DNA of 64,000 bases, taken from the NCBI GenBank assembly GCA_964570565.1, contig CAZMYT010000001.1:310001-374000 (forward strand), written 5' to 3'. Source of the stretch: W0P28-013 sp964570565. GTDB lineage: Bacteria; Bacteroidota; Bacteroidia; Bacteroidales; Paludibacteraceae. Below, in pieces: positions 52,851 to 59,920 of this stretch (position 1 is the first letter of the stretch; each line of letters begins with the position of its first letter). The notes under the pieces were generated by a model, which saw only the letters and a program-made list of their open reading frames with translations, had not been told where the DNA came from and made no database searches. The position numbers and the translations under genes are program-made.

Positions 52851-55766
52851 TTACTCGTTGTCAGTGACTAATGAATGCTCGTCGTGACTTAGTGTTTGAA
52901 AGAATCCCTCTAAGTCGTCAGCGCGCTCTAGTTCCATCTTTTTACGCATTCTATAACGTAGCATTTCCACACCACGTGTCGAAAGATTCATAAGAGGTGC
53001 TATCTCTTTAGTCAATAATCCCATGTGTATGTAAACGCACAACTTACGCTCATTTTTGTTGAGCCAAGGATAACGTTCTGATAATTTCCGTAAAAAACGG
53101 TCGTGAACAATATCAAAATTTTCTTCAAATTGTTTCCAATCCACTTCTTGTTCTATATTGCGTGTGAGTTTTCCTTGTAATAGAATTATTTTACGCATAG
53201 CATTACTCTCGTCTTTGTTTTGCAAATCCATCGATATTTTTTTCAAATCGTGTTTAATATCGGTCAGAAGTTCATTTTTATTCAAATGATGCAGCATGAC
53301 GTTAGCCAATTCTTGGCTTTTGCTCTTGAGCTCAAATTCCATGTGTTCATTCCGGAGTTTTAATATCTCTTTTTCGCGTTGAGAAGCTTCTTCTTGAAAT
53401 TGTTGTTCTTTTTTGCGCATCTCGGAGTCTTTTTGAAGTGCTAATTTGCGTTTGTCGTGTTCTATTTTACGTTGAAAATAGCGATACACAAACAAGAAAC
53501 CACAGCCAATGAGGATGGCCCAAATTAAGTAAGCCCACCACGAACGATACCAAGGAGGTAGAATCTCTAAATTAAATGCCGTTTCAGTTACCTCGTCCGA
53601 TGTTTCGGAACGCATACGTACAATGAGTTTATAATCACCTTCTTTTAAGTTGGTGTATTCTTTTTTGTTACTTTGGCTCCAAGCACTAAAATCGCTTTCC
53701 ATGGGTGATAATCTGTAGGCGTATTCTTTGACTTCATTAGGATTAAATGCGCCACCGATTTCGAAACGGAGTGAATTTTGAGCATACGGAATTTCTGGTG
53801 TCCCTCCCATTGAAGGATACGATTCCCCATATAGCACGGAGTCTTGATTGGTAGTGGCTATGATACGGCGTATGATTATTGGGCGTGGCGTCTTTTGGTG
53901 TAAACGAATGGCATTATTTAAGTTCCCAAGTGTAAATCCAGAAACGCTTCCGCAAATAGCTTCGCGCTGGTTGATGATATTTAAATGCTCGAATCCTCCA
54001 ATCAATAAACCTGGTGTGTTCCAAATTTTAATACTGTTTTTGTATTTACCAGTTGATTGATCAAATGGACGCATTTTTAGAGTGCTCCCATGGATATACC
54101 AAAGATTATTTTTGTCATCTTTTTTGATTTCAGCATACAGTGCCTTTCCATCTAATAAGTGATTGAAAAATGAAGCAGAATCTACCAGATTATTGTTCGC
54201 ATCGGTAACTTGACAAATACGATTGCTTGATACCACTATTTGGTCATCTACTTTACTAATGGCGAAATAATCATCACGTTGACCAGAAAAAGGTATGATG
54301 GTCTTGGCCGAACAGCAGGTCATATCTCTATTTAAGGTTAAACATTCTATGCCTTTGTTCGAAATAATCCAAATACGATCGTTTGTGTCTATTTCAAATA
54401 TACGCGAGGTTACATTAAAGCCTTTTATTTTGTGTACAATACGCCATTGTCCAGTAGTTTTTGAGAGTAGGTATAAACCATTATAACCACCAGCTATACC
54501 AAAATCTTTGCGTGCAGATAATGCCCGTACGCGCCAAAAACCCTCGTTCGTATTGAGCGGAGTTAACGACCCATTGTTAAGGAGGAACAGACCTCTGTTG
54601 TGGCAACAAAAAGCCGTGGAACCGATGGTGTCGAGCGACCATACTTGGCCTAAACTTCCTTGCACTAAAGCTAGTTCTGTAAGTCGTTGTGTCGGGTTGA
54701 GTGGGTATTTATCGTAATAAACGCCTTGATTGGTCCCTAAATAGAGTTTACCATCTTTTAGTAGTGAGGTGTAACCCGAACCTCGTGAGTTGATATGTCC
54801 ATATAACTGAGCAATCGGGGAATCAATTGAGATGCGGTCTATGCCTTGATCTAATCCCAGCCATAAATTATTATTATCATCAAATTGCATACTTAAAATG
54901 GTGTTGTTTTGTAACCCATTTTCGCTATTGATAAATCGACAATTTTTTCCCTGTAAGTCAGTTACCACAACACCGTTTAGCACTGTTCCAAATGCTATGT
55001 GATAATCACTTACGGTAAAAGTGTAGAGTTGATTTGAACGAATAAAAGCATCAGCTTGAGTGGGGAAACGTTTGATAGCATCACCATCGAATAAGAATAA
55101 GCCATCGAAATCGGTACCAATTAAAACGCCTTTGTTGCCGTAGGGTTGCATACCTCGTATTTCGAGTCCACGCAGTTGTTCGGAGCCTCTTAAACCATTT
55201 AGTTGATTTCCATTGAGCAGGTAAATGCCATCTGTGGTAGCGACAAAAATGCCATCACGTATTTTGGCAGAACAGAAGATACGGGATTTTGGTTCGATGA
55301 CTACTAATTGCCCATTCGCTTTGTGATGAAATAGATAGTTTCGTGTTTGAACGTATAAATCTCCGTTAAGTGTATGTATATTCCATACTTCTCCAAATGT
55401 TTTATAACGTTGCGGTATGGTGTTCGATAGTGGGATGTAGTCTAGAGAACCAAATTTGTTAGCAGTGAATTTCCCATATTCATCGGCTCCGCCTACATAA
55501 ATAGTGCCTTTGTTGTCAATTTCCAACGACCGAATGACGGTGGAATTCCAAATACCATAGGTTTGCCAGCTATTTCCATCAAATTCTAGTAATCCATAAT
55601 TATTGGCAAAGTACATCCAACCATTTTGTTGTTGTTTGATTTGCCAACTCTGCGTACCTCCGTTGTACTCTTTTTGAAAATAATTGGTTACGGGTGCTTG
55701 CCATGATGCTGTTGCAGGAAACGCCAATAAATAAATGGCTGCGAAAAGGAGAAAGCTCTTTTTCAT
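52851..55766 (-). CDS. SusR-like membrane sensor-regulator with LuxR-type HTH
   Basis: A 971-residue one-protein sensor. Signal peptide or first membrane segment (MKKSFLLFAAIYLLAFPATAS), a periplasmic propeller of two-component-regulator-propeller-like repeats (to about residue 640), a Y_Y_Y domain (about 650-735, YAYRLSPMESDFSAW...YKLIVRMRSETSDE), one membrane segment (WWAYLIWAILIGCGFLFVYRYF, about 740-760), a charged coiled coil, and a LuxR-like HTH (about 905-960, LNKNERKLCVYIHMGLLTKEIAPLMNLSTRGVEMLRYRMRKKMEL). There is no histidine kinase, so it is a SusR-type regulator rather than a hybrid two-component system. I start at 55766; a TATCTTTG box at 55803-55796 excludes the ATG at 55814. 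Confidence 0.88.
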   Translation of the reverse strand: MKKSFLLFAAIYLLAFPATASWQAPVTNYFQKEYNGGTQSWQIKQQQNGWMYFANNYGLLEFDGNSWQTYGIWNSTVIRSLEIDNKGTIYVGGADEYGKFTANKFGSLDYIPLSNTIPQRYKTFGEVWNIHTLNGDLYVQTRNYLFHHKANGQLVVIEPKSRIFCSAKIRDGIFVATTDGIYLLNGNQLNGLRGSEQLRGLEIRGMQPYGNKGVLIGTDFDGLFLFDGDAIKRFPTQADAFIRSNQLYTFTVSDYHIAFGTVLNGVVVTDLQGKNCRFINSENGLQNNTILSMQFDDNNNLWLGLDQGIDRISIDSPIAQLYGHINSRGSGYTSLLKDGKLYLGTNQGVYYDKYPLNPTQRLTELALVQGSLGQVWSLDTIGSTAFCCHNRGLFLLNNGSLTPLNTNEGFWRVRALSARKDFGIAGGYNGLYLLSKTTGQWRIVHKIKGFNVTSRIFEIDTNDRIWIISNKGIECLTLNRDMTCCSAKTIIPFSGQRDDYFAISKVDDQIVVSSNRICQVTDANNNLVDSASFFNHLLDGKALYAEIKKDDKNNLWYIHGSTLKMRPFDQSTGKYKNSIKIWNTPGLLIGGFEHLNIINQREAICGSVSGFTLGNLNNAIRLHQKTPRPIIIRRIIATTNQDSVLYGESYPSMGGTPEIPYAQNSLRFEIGGAFNPNEVKEYAYRLSPMESDFSAWSQSNKKEYTNLKEGDYKLIVRMRSETSDEVTETAFNLEILPPWYRSWWAYLIWAILIGCGFLFVYRYFQRKIEHDKRKLALQKDSEMRKKEQQFQEEASQREKEILKLRNEHMEFELKSKSQELANVMLHHLNKNELLTDIKHDLKKISMDLQNKDESNAMRKIILLQGKLTRNIEQEVDWKQFEENFDIVHDRFLRKLSERYPWLNKNERKLCVYIHMGLLTKEIAPLMNLSTRGVEMLRYRMRKKMELERADDLEGFFQTLSHDEHSLVTDNE

Positions 55767-55795
55767 ACTACGTAGAATTAAAGTTAAGGATACGA

Positions 55796-55803
55796 CAAAG
55801 ATA
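55796..55803 (-). promoter_or_regulatory. SusR-like regulator promoter -7 box TATCTTTG
   Basis: A perfect TAnnTTTG box on the minus strand, 30 bases before the chosen start. ATACGACAAA overlaps it, the same block found in sites A and B, so autoregulation is possible. Confidence 0.6.
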
Positions 55804-56203
55804 GAATTATTCATTGAATAATGAAGTGTATTCTAAAAATAATTTTGTGAATTGTAGTAATAAATTAAATGTTTAATTCTAAAATAGTTAGATTTTTATT
55901 GTTGTATTGTAATGGCGCTTTTTGCGATTAATTCACTCAAATAGTGTAATGCTTTTTTTATTGTATTTTATGGCTTAAATTTAATGTTTGACTTCACTAG
56001 TAATGACGGTTTACAATCATTTTTAGTTGTTATTTAAATATGAATTGCCAAAATGGCATTATTTTGAGTTTACGGCTGTCATTTTGTCTTTATTTTTGTA
56101 AATAGATATGGAAGTCCTTATATTTTGCAATAAATATTATCTGTTTATAAATCAACTATTTATAATTTGGTTTGGTCTCTATTCATCAGTTTCGTTTCAT
56201 CAA

Positions 56204-56220
56204 TTGGCACTGAGTTTGTT
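56204..56220 (+). promoter_or_regulatory. sigma-54-like promoter upstream of hsp20
   Basis: TTGGCAC-TGAGT-TTGTT fits TGGCAC-N5-TTGCW except T for the -12 C, the same departure as at 23921. It would give a leader of about 65 bases. A TGAGTTTG reading as a primary -7 box is possible but off-consensus. Confidence 0.45.
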
Positions 56221-56282
56221 CACTTCTTATCGAAGACGGCTCAACAACCGTGAAACTAATTAATCATTTAAAACTTAATTAT

Positions 56283-56288
56283 AGGAGG
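56283..56288 (+). promoter_or_regulatory. strong Shine-Dalgarno AGGAGG before hsp20
   Basis: A full AGGAGG lies eight bases before the ATG. Most genes in this window lack any Shine-Dalgarno sequence, so this one is unusual and implies high translation. Confidence 0.7.
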
Positions 56289-56296
56289 AAACAATT

Positions 56297-56725
56297 ATGA
56301 CACTTGTAAGAAGAAATCCAAATTGGTTGCCATCGATTTTTAACGACATGTTCGATAATGAATTTATGGCTCGCGCTAATGCTACTGCTCCCGCTATCAA
56401 TGTGAAGGAAACTAAACATGCTTATACGGTCGAGGTAGCTGCTCCAGGTCTGTCGAAAGAAGATTTTAACGTACGCGTTGATGAAGATGATAATTTGGTG
56501 ATCACGTTAGAGAAAAAAGAGGAAAAGAAGGACGAAAATCAAGAAACACGCTATTTACGTCGCGAATTTTCGTATTCAAAATTCCAACAAACTATGATTT
56601 TGCCTGACAATGTCGATAAAGATAAAATTTCGGCAAAAGTACAACATGGTGTTTTGAGTATTGATGTACCAAAATTATCTGAAGTGGAAATTAAAAAAGC
56701 GCAACGCTTGATTGAAATTGCTTAA
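56297..56725 (+). CDS. Hsp20/alpha-crystallin family small heat-shock protein
   Basis: A 142-residue ATP-independent holdase chaperone. The N-terminal arm (LVRRNPNWLPSIFNDMFDNEF) precedes the alpha-crystallin domain (about 38-125, INVKETKHAYTVEVAAPGLSKEDFNVRVDEDDNLVITLEKKEEKKDENQETRYLRREFSYSKFQQTMILPDNVDKDKISAKVQHGVLSIDVPK), with the A-x-x-x-n-GVL motif intact. The C-terminal tail is short. It has a strong Shine-Dalgarno, a sigma-54-like promoter candidate, and its own terminator, so it is monocistronic. Confidence 0.95.
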   Translation: MTLVRRNPNWLPSIFNDMFDNEFMARANATAPAINVKETKHAYTVEVAAPGLSKEDFNVRVDEDDNLVITLEKKEEKKDENQETRYLRREFSYSKFQQTMILPDNVDKDKISAKVQHGVLSIDVPKLSEVEIKKAQRLIEIA

Positions 56726-56743
56726 AAGGTTTTGAATTAGAGG

Positions 56744-56779
56744 AACTGGTCGACAAATAAAATTTGTCGACCAGTTTTT
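56744..56779. terminator. hsp20 terminator
   Basis: AACTGGTCGACAAAT pairs with ATTTGTCGACCAGTT around AAA, followed by TTTG. Confidence 0.85.
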
Positions 56780-56783
56780 GTTT

Positions 56784-56849
56784 ATAGATACTATAAATAA
56801 TAGTATTGACAATATCTGTTGTTCCTATGAAATTTAATAAATACTTTTG
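56784..56849 (+). promoter_or_regulatory. peroxiredoxin promoter with OxyR-like site
   Basis: AATATCTGTTGT (56811-56822) lies 19 bases before the -7 box TACTTTTG (56842-56849). The same 12-mer with the same spacing occurs upstream of the gene divergent from oxyR. The TTG inside it could also serve as the -33 element. Confidence 0.6.
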
Positions 56850-56892
56850 TATCATAAAATTTAATTTATTAATCAATTAAAACATAAAAACT

Positions 56893-57597
56893 ATGGAAAA
56901 TCAAGTAAATGCAATGCCACGTATTGGCGATTTAGCTCCTGCTTTTCAAGCTGTAACAACCCAAGGTACTATCAATTTCCCTGCTGACTACAAAGGGAAA
57001 TGGGTGATTTTGTTTAGCCATCCGGCCGACTTTACCCCAGTGTGTACGTCTGAGTTTATGACGTTTGCTTCTATGCAAAAAGAGTTTGAAGCGTTGAATA
57101 CGCAGTTGGTAGGTTTATCGGTCGACGGACTTTATAGTCATATTGCTTGGCTGCGTACTATTAAAGAAAAGATTGAGTACAAAGGCATGAAGAATGTGGA
57201 AGTTACTTTTCCGTTGATTGAAGATATCACCATGAATGTGGCTAACATGTATGGCATGTTACAACCCGGTGAAAGTTCAACAAAAGCTGTTAGAGCGGTA
57301 TTTTTTATCGACCCTAAAGGCGTAATTCGTGCACTCATTTATTATCCATTGGCTCTAGGTCGTAATTTCGACGAATTGAAGCGTGTGATTATTGGATTGC
57401 AAACTGCTGATAATTTCAGCGTAGCTTTACCTGCCGATTGGCGTCCAGGTGACGATGTGATTGTGCCAACTGCTGGCTCGTGTGGCGTAGCCAAAGAACG
57501 TATGGATAATGCGTCGGGCGAACTCACTTGTTACGATTGGTTCTTCTGTACTAAAAAACTTTCAAAAGACGATGTGGAAAGTAAGTTAGGGAAATAA
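56893..57597 (+). CDS. peroxiredoxin (Prx6-like)
   Basis: A 234-residue peroxiredoxin of the longer archaeal/Prx6-like class that reduces peroxides. The peroxidatic Cys51 is in SHPADFTPVCTSEFMTFA. Other landmarks are GLSVDGLYSHIAWL, FPLIEDITMNVANMYGML and FFIDPKGVIRALIYYPLALGRNFDELKRVI. The C-terminal part has further cysteines (GSCGVAKERM and LTCYDWFFC) that could act in resolution. It faces oxyR and shares a regulatory motif with the oxyR-divergent operon, so OxyR control is likely. Confidence 0.92.
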   Translation: MENQVNAMPRIGDLAPAFQAVTTQGTINFPADYKGKWVILFSHPADFTPVCTSEFMTFASMQKEFEALNTQLVGLSVDGLYSHIAWLRTIKEKIEYKGMKNVEVTFPLIEDITMNVANMYGMLQPGESSTKAVRAVFFIDPKGVIRALIYYPLALGRNFDELKRVIIGLQTADNFSVALPADWRPGDDVIVPTAGSCGVAKERMDNASGELTCYDWFFCTKKLSKDDVESKLGK

Positions 57598-57616
57598 TTC
57601 CCTGTGCCTATTCATA

Positions 57617-57644
57617 ATAAAGCCACCTGTATGGGTGGCTTTAT
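57617..57644. terminator. bidirectional terminator between peroxiredoxin and oxyR
   Basis: AATAAAGCCACC pairs with GGTGGCTTTATT around a four-base loop; T-rich on both sides. It closes two converging genes. Confidence 0.8.
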
Positions 57645-57648
57645 TGGT

Positions 57649-58572
57649 TTATTTCAGACGGATTGAGAATTTTCTCAAACGTTCATCGAGCATCTGTGGT
57701 GGAATTATTTTTTTTACGGTGTCGGCTACAGCATTAATCATGCGCTCTTTGACAAAATCTTTACGAATAAGAATAGAGACTTCGCGCACCGCTGGTGGTG
57801 AAGTTATCTCTTTCACATTTTTAAGTTGTGTTTCTGTTAAAAATTGCAGATGAAGTTCTGGAATTACCGTGTAGCCGCCGCTTTTGTCAACGATTTTCAC
57901 CAGTGTGTCTATGCTGCCAGCTTCGTACATGTGATTGCTGCTTTCTGCATGGCAAAAGTTGAAAATTTGTCGACGAGCACAGTGGCCTTCTTGCAATACC
58001 CATAAATCGTCGAGTGGCATATCTTTCGGGTTTAGTGGAATTTCTGTTAAACGTTGTGTGGGCGAGAAGTAGGCTACAAATTTCTCGTAATAAAGTGGAA
58101 TTTCCAACATGTCGGGCTGATCGAGTGGAGTAGAGACAATTGCCAAATCGAGATTCCCCGTTTTTAATTGTTCCAGAATATTGGTTGTTCGCATTTCCGA
58201 AATGGTTAGCGTAATGAGCCCATAATCGGTTCTGAACCGTGAAATGAAATCGGGTACCAAATAGGGCGCAATGGTTGGTATAATTCCAATTTTTAAGGTG
58301 CCGGTCAGCGAGTTTGTTTCATTGTCTACCACTTCTTGAATACGTCGCATCTCATTAAGTGTGGTTTCTGCCTGACGAATAATTTTTTCGCCAATGGCGG
58401 TTGGTTCTATCGGATGTTTGGAACGGTCAAATATTTTGACATCCAATTCCTCTTCCAATTTTTGAACCATGGCACTTAACGTAGGTTGGGTAACTCCACA
58501 TTCTTCGGCCGCTTTAACAAAGTGACGATGGCGGTTTAAGGCCACAATGTATTCGATTTGTTGTAAAGTCAT
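57649..58572 (-). CDS. oxyR: hydrogen peroxide-responsive LysR regulator OxyR
   Basis: A 307-residue LysR-type regulator. The N-terminal HTH reads MTLQQIEYIVALNRHRHFVKAAEECGVTQPTLSAMVQKLEEEL. The redox pair is Cys198 and Cys207 in EGHCARRQIFNFC, the same nine-residue spacing as Cys199/Cys208 of E. coli OxyR, which form a disulfide on oxidation. I start at MTLQQIEY; the ATG at 58593 is less than three bases past the -7 box (58603-58596), too close to transcription start. Confidence 0.95.
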   Translation of the reverse strand: MTLQQIEYIVALNRHRHFVKAAEECGVTQPTLSAMVQKLEEELDVKIFDRSKHPIEPTAIGEKIIRQAETTLNEMRRIQEVVDNETNSLTGTLKIGIIPTIAPYLVPDFISRFRTDYGLITLTISEMRTTNILEQLKTGNLDLAIVSTPLDQPDMLEIPLYYEKFVAYFSPTQRLTEIPLNPKDMPLDDLWVLQEGHCARRQIFNFCHAESSNHMYEAGSIDTLVKIVDKSGGYTVIPELHLQFLTETQLKNVKEITSPPAVREVSILIRKDFVKERMINAVADTVKKIIPPQMLDERLRKFSIRLK

Positions 58573-58595
58573 AATGCTTATAGATTTTATCAATG

Positions 58596-58603
58596 CAAAG
58601 ATA
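58596..58603 (-). promoter_or_regulatory. oxyR promoter -7 box TATCTTTG
   Basis: A perfect TAnnTTTG box on the minus strand, 24 bases before the chosen oxyR start. It overlaps the ATAG of the OxyR-like site, allowing autoregulation. Confidence 0.6.
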
Positions 58604-58645
58604 GAAAATATCTGTTGTATAAATAGTATATTGGCAGTACTTTTG
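58602..58645. promoter_or_regulatory. OxyR-like operator and promoter of the redox operon
   Basis: ATAG-N7-CTGT-N7-ATAG follows the OxyR spacing ATAG-N7-CTAT-N7-ATAG with one mismatch in the second quarter. It includes AATATCTGTTGT, then 19 bases, then the -7 box TACTTTTG (58638-58645), as at the peroxiredoxin gene. Confidence 0.6.
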
Positions 58646-58668
58646 TACCAACAAAATTAAATAATATA

Positions 58669-58857
58669 ATGCTTAAACGAAATTGGTTATATATAGTAGG
58701 TGCTTTATTGGGTGCTGTTGGCGGATTCGCTTATTGGTATTTTGTCGGTTGTCAGAGTGGCACTTGTCCTATTACTTCGTCACCTTACATTTCTACGATT
58801 TATGGTGCGGTATTAGGGGCTTTATTGTTAAGCATGTTCAAAAAAAAGGAAAAATGA
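58669..58857 (+). CDS. small two-segment membrane protein (DUF6132-like)
   Basis: A 62-residue protein with two membrane segments flanking VGCQSGTCPITSSPYISTIYG. The CQSGTCPITSSP centre is what I associate with DUF6132, a family of unknown function; the two cysteines could be redox active or bind metal. It is divergent from oxyR and starts a four-gene operon, overlapping the next gene by one base (ATGA). Confidence 0.78.
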   Translation: MLKRNWLYIVGALLGAVGGFAYWYFVGCQSGTCPITSSPYISTIYGAVLGALLLSMFKKKEK

Positions 58858-59069
58858 TGAAAATTAATTTATTTAAGAATTGGGATGCTGCGCGTATTAT
58901 TCGTGCCATATTGGCTCTTTCACTTGGTGTCTGGGCTTTGGTAGATGGAGAGTATTGGCTACTTGCATTTTCGGCACTATTTTTGATACAAGCTTTTTTA
59001 GGTACCTCGTGTTGTTGCGGTGGTGGTTCGTGCGAATTACCTGATAACTCAACAAAAAACTCTAAATAA
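58857..59069 (+). CDS. small membrane protein with Cys-rich tail (YgaP/DUF2892-like)
   Basis: A 70-residue protein: a short cytoplasmic lead (MKINLFKNWDAARIIR), two hydrophobic segments (AILALSLGVWALVDG, YWLLAFSALFLIQAFLG) and a tail TSCCCGGGSCELPDN with four cysteines. It resembles the C-terminal membrane part of YgaP-like rhodaneses (DUF2892). The start is ATG 58857 (ATG 58854 is also possible). The long frame back to 58683 runs through the previous gene in another frame and is not real. Confidence 0.75.
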   Translation: MKINLFKNWDAARIIRAILALSLGVWALVDGEYWLLAFSALFLIQAFLGTSCCCGGGSCELPDNSTKNSK

Positions 59070-59076
59070 TGATATT

Positions 59077-59547
59077 ATGAAATTTAAAACAGTAATTTTG
59101 GTTGCAGTGGCTCTTACTACCTTTTCGTGTAACGGTCAGGCTAAAAAAACGGAACAAGAAACAACTAATAAACAACAAAAAACTATGGGAACAATTCATT
59201 TAACAAAAGAAGAATTTTTGAAAAAGGTAGTGAATTACGAAGCAAATCCTACCGAGTGGAAATATTTAGGTGACAAACCTGCTATTATCGACTTTTATGC
59301 TTCGTGGTGTGGACCTTGTAAAATGATTGCACCAGTATTGGAAGAGTTGGCAGCTGAGTACGATGGCAAAATCTATATTTACAAAATCGATACAGAAGCT
59401 GAACAAGAACTAGCTGCGGCGTTTAATATTCGCTCTATTCCTAGCATTTTGTTTGTGCCAATGGTCGGACAACCTCAAATGGCTCAAGGCGCTATGCCTA
59501 AAGCATCGTTCAAAGAAGCTATCGAATCTGTATTGTTGGTAAAATAA
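59077..59547 (+). CDS. thioredoxin-like lipoprotein
   Basis: A 156-residue lipoprotein (lipobox TFSC, Cys18) with a Lys/Gln/Thr linker and a thioredoxin domain. The active site is FYASWCGPCKM (Cys78 and Cys81), with the cis-Pro in IRSIPSILFV. It would work in the periplasm, reducing or oxidising thiols. The start is ATG 59077, just after the previous gene; the upstream in-frame ATG at 59020 lies inside that gene. Position in an OxyR-divergent operon suggests peroxide-linked thiol repair. Confidence 0.92.
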   Translation: MKFKTVILVAVALTTFSCNGQAKKTEQETTNKQQKTMGTIHLTKEEFLKKVVNYEANPTEWKYLGDKPAIIDFYASWCGPCKMIAPVLEELAAEYDGKIYIYKIDTEAEQELAAAFNIRSIPSILFVPMVGQPQMAQGAMPKASFKEAIESVLLVK

Positions 59548-59562
59548 AATAAGTAATCGTCT

Positions 59563-59742
59563 ATGCTAGTAATTGACGCTCACACTTGTCCACAAAATCA
59601 TCGCTGTCCATTGGTAAATATCTGTCCAGTACAAGCTATTTCGCAACAAGGCTATGGTTTACCCGTGATTGATAACGATTTATGTATCGAATGTGGTAAG
59701 TGTTCCAGAAGTTGTCCGATGGGAGCGGTAGTGAAATCTTAA
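59563..59742 (+). CDS. small 4Fe-4S ferredoxin-like protein
   Basis: A 59-residue cytoplasmic protein. The second cluster motif is canonical: CIECGKCSRSCP (CX2CX2CX3CP). The first half has CPQNHRCPLVNICP, with cysteines spaced differently, which may ligand a second cluster or be degenerate. It starts 15 bases after the thioredoxin lipoprotein stop and is the last gene of the operon. A terminator follows at 59763. Confidence 0.85.
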   Translation: MLVIDAHTCPQNHRCPLVNICPVQAISQQGYGLPVIDNDLCIECGKCSRSCPMGAVVKS

Positions 59743-59762
59743 AGTGCTACTGTTATTTCCAT

Positions 59763-59797
59763 AAAAAAACGATTTGCAAATTGCAAATCGTTTTTTT
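59763..59797. terminator. terminator after the redox operon
   Basis: ACGATTTGCAA pairs with TTGCAAATCGT in an almost perfect palindrome, flanked by A7 and T7. It also serves the converging tRNA-Arg. Confidence 0.88.
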
Positions 59798-59804
59798 ATG
59801 TTTG

Positions 59805-59876
59805 TACGCCCGGGCAGAATCGAACTGCCATCAGAGGAACCGGAATCCACCATTTTATCCATTAAACTACGGGCGC
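59805..59876 (-). tRNA. tRNA-Arg (anticodon CCG)
   Basis: A 72-base cloverleaf on the minus strand. Acceptor GCGCCCG pairs with CGGGCGT (first pair G-T), D-arm is GTTTAATGGATAAAAT, anticodon loop TTCCGGT gives CCG, and the T-arm is GGCAG/CTGCC around TTCGATT. The anticodon stem has a U-U mismatch at 28-42. Discriminator A; CCA not encoded. Confidence 0.9.
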
Positions 59877-59881
59877 ATAAA

Positions 59882-59914
59882 AACTAAGGCTCAACAGTTT
59901 GCTAAGCCTTAGTT
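59882..59914 (-). terminator. pnp terminator
   Basis: On the minus strand AACTAAGGCT pairs with AGCCTTAGTT followed by TTT. It lies seven bases after the pnp stop and before tRNA-Arg. Confidence 0.8.
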
Positions 59915-59920
59915 TGATCG

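Larger units (their letters stand above)
55804..56296. other. AT-rich intergenic region between the SusR-like gene and hsp20
   Basis: About 490 bases without a gene. It contains a perfect palindrome TGCCA-AAA-TGGCA at 56046-56058, a TATTTTTG box at 56091-56098 on the plus strand, the sigma-54-like site at 56204, and a Shine-Dalgarno AGGAGG at 56283-56288. The remainder shows nothing I can interpret. Confidence 0.6.
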
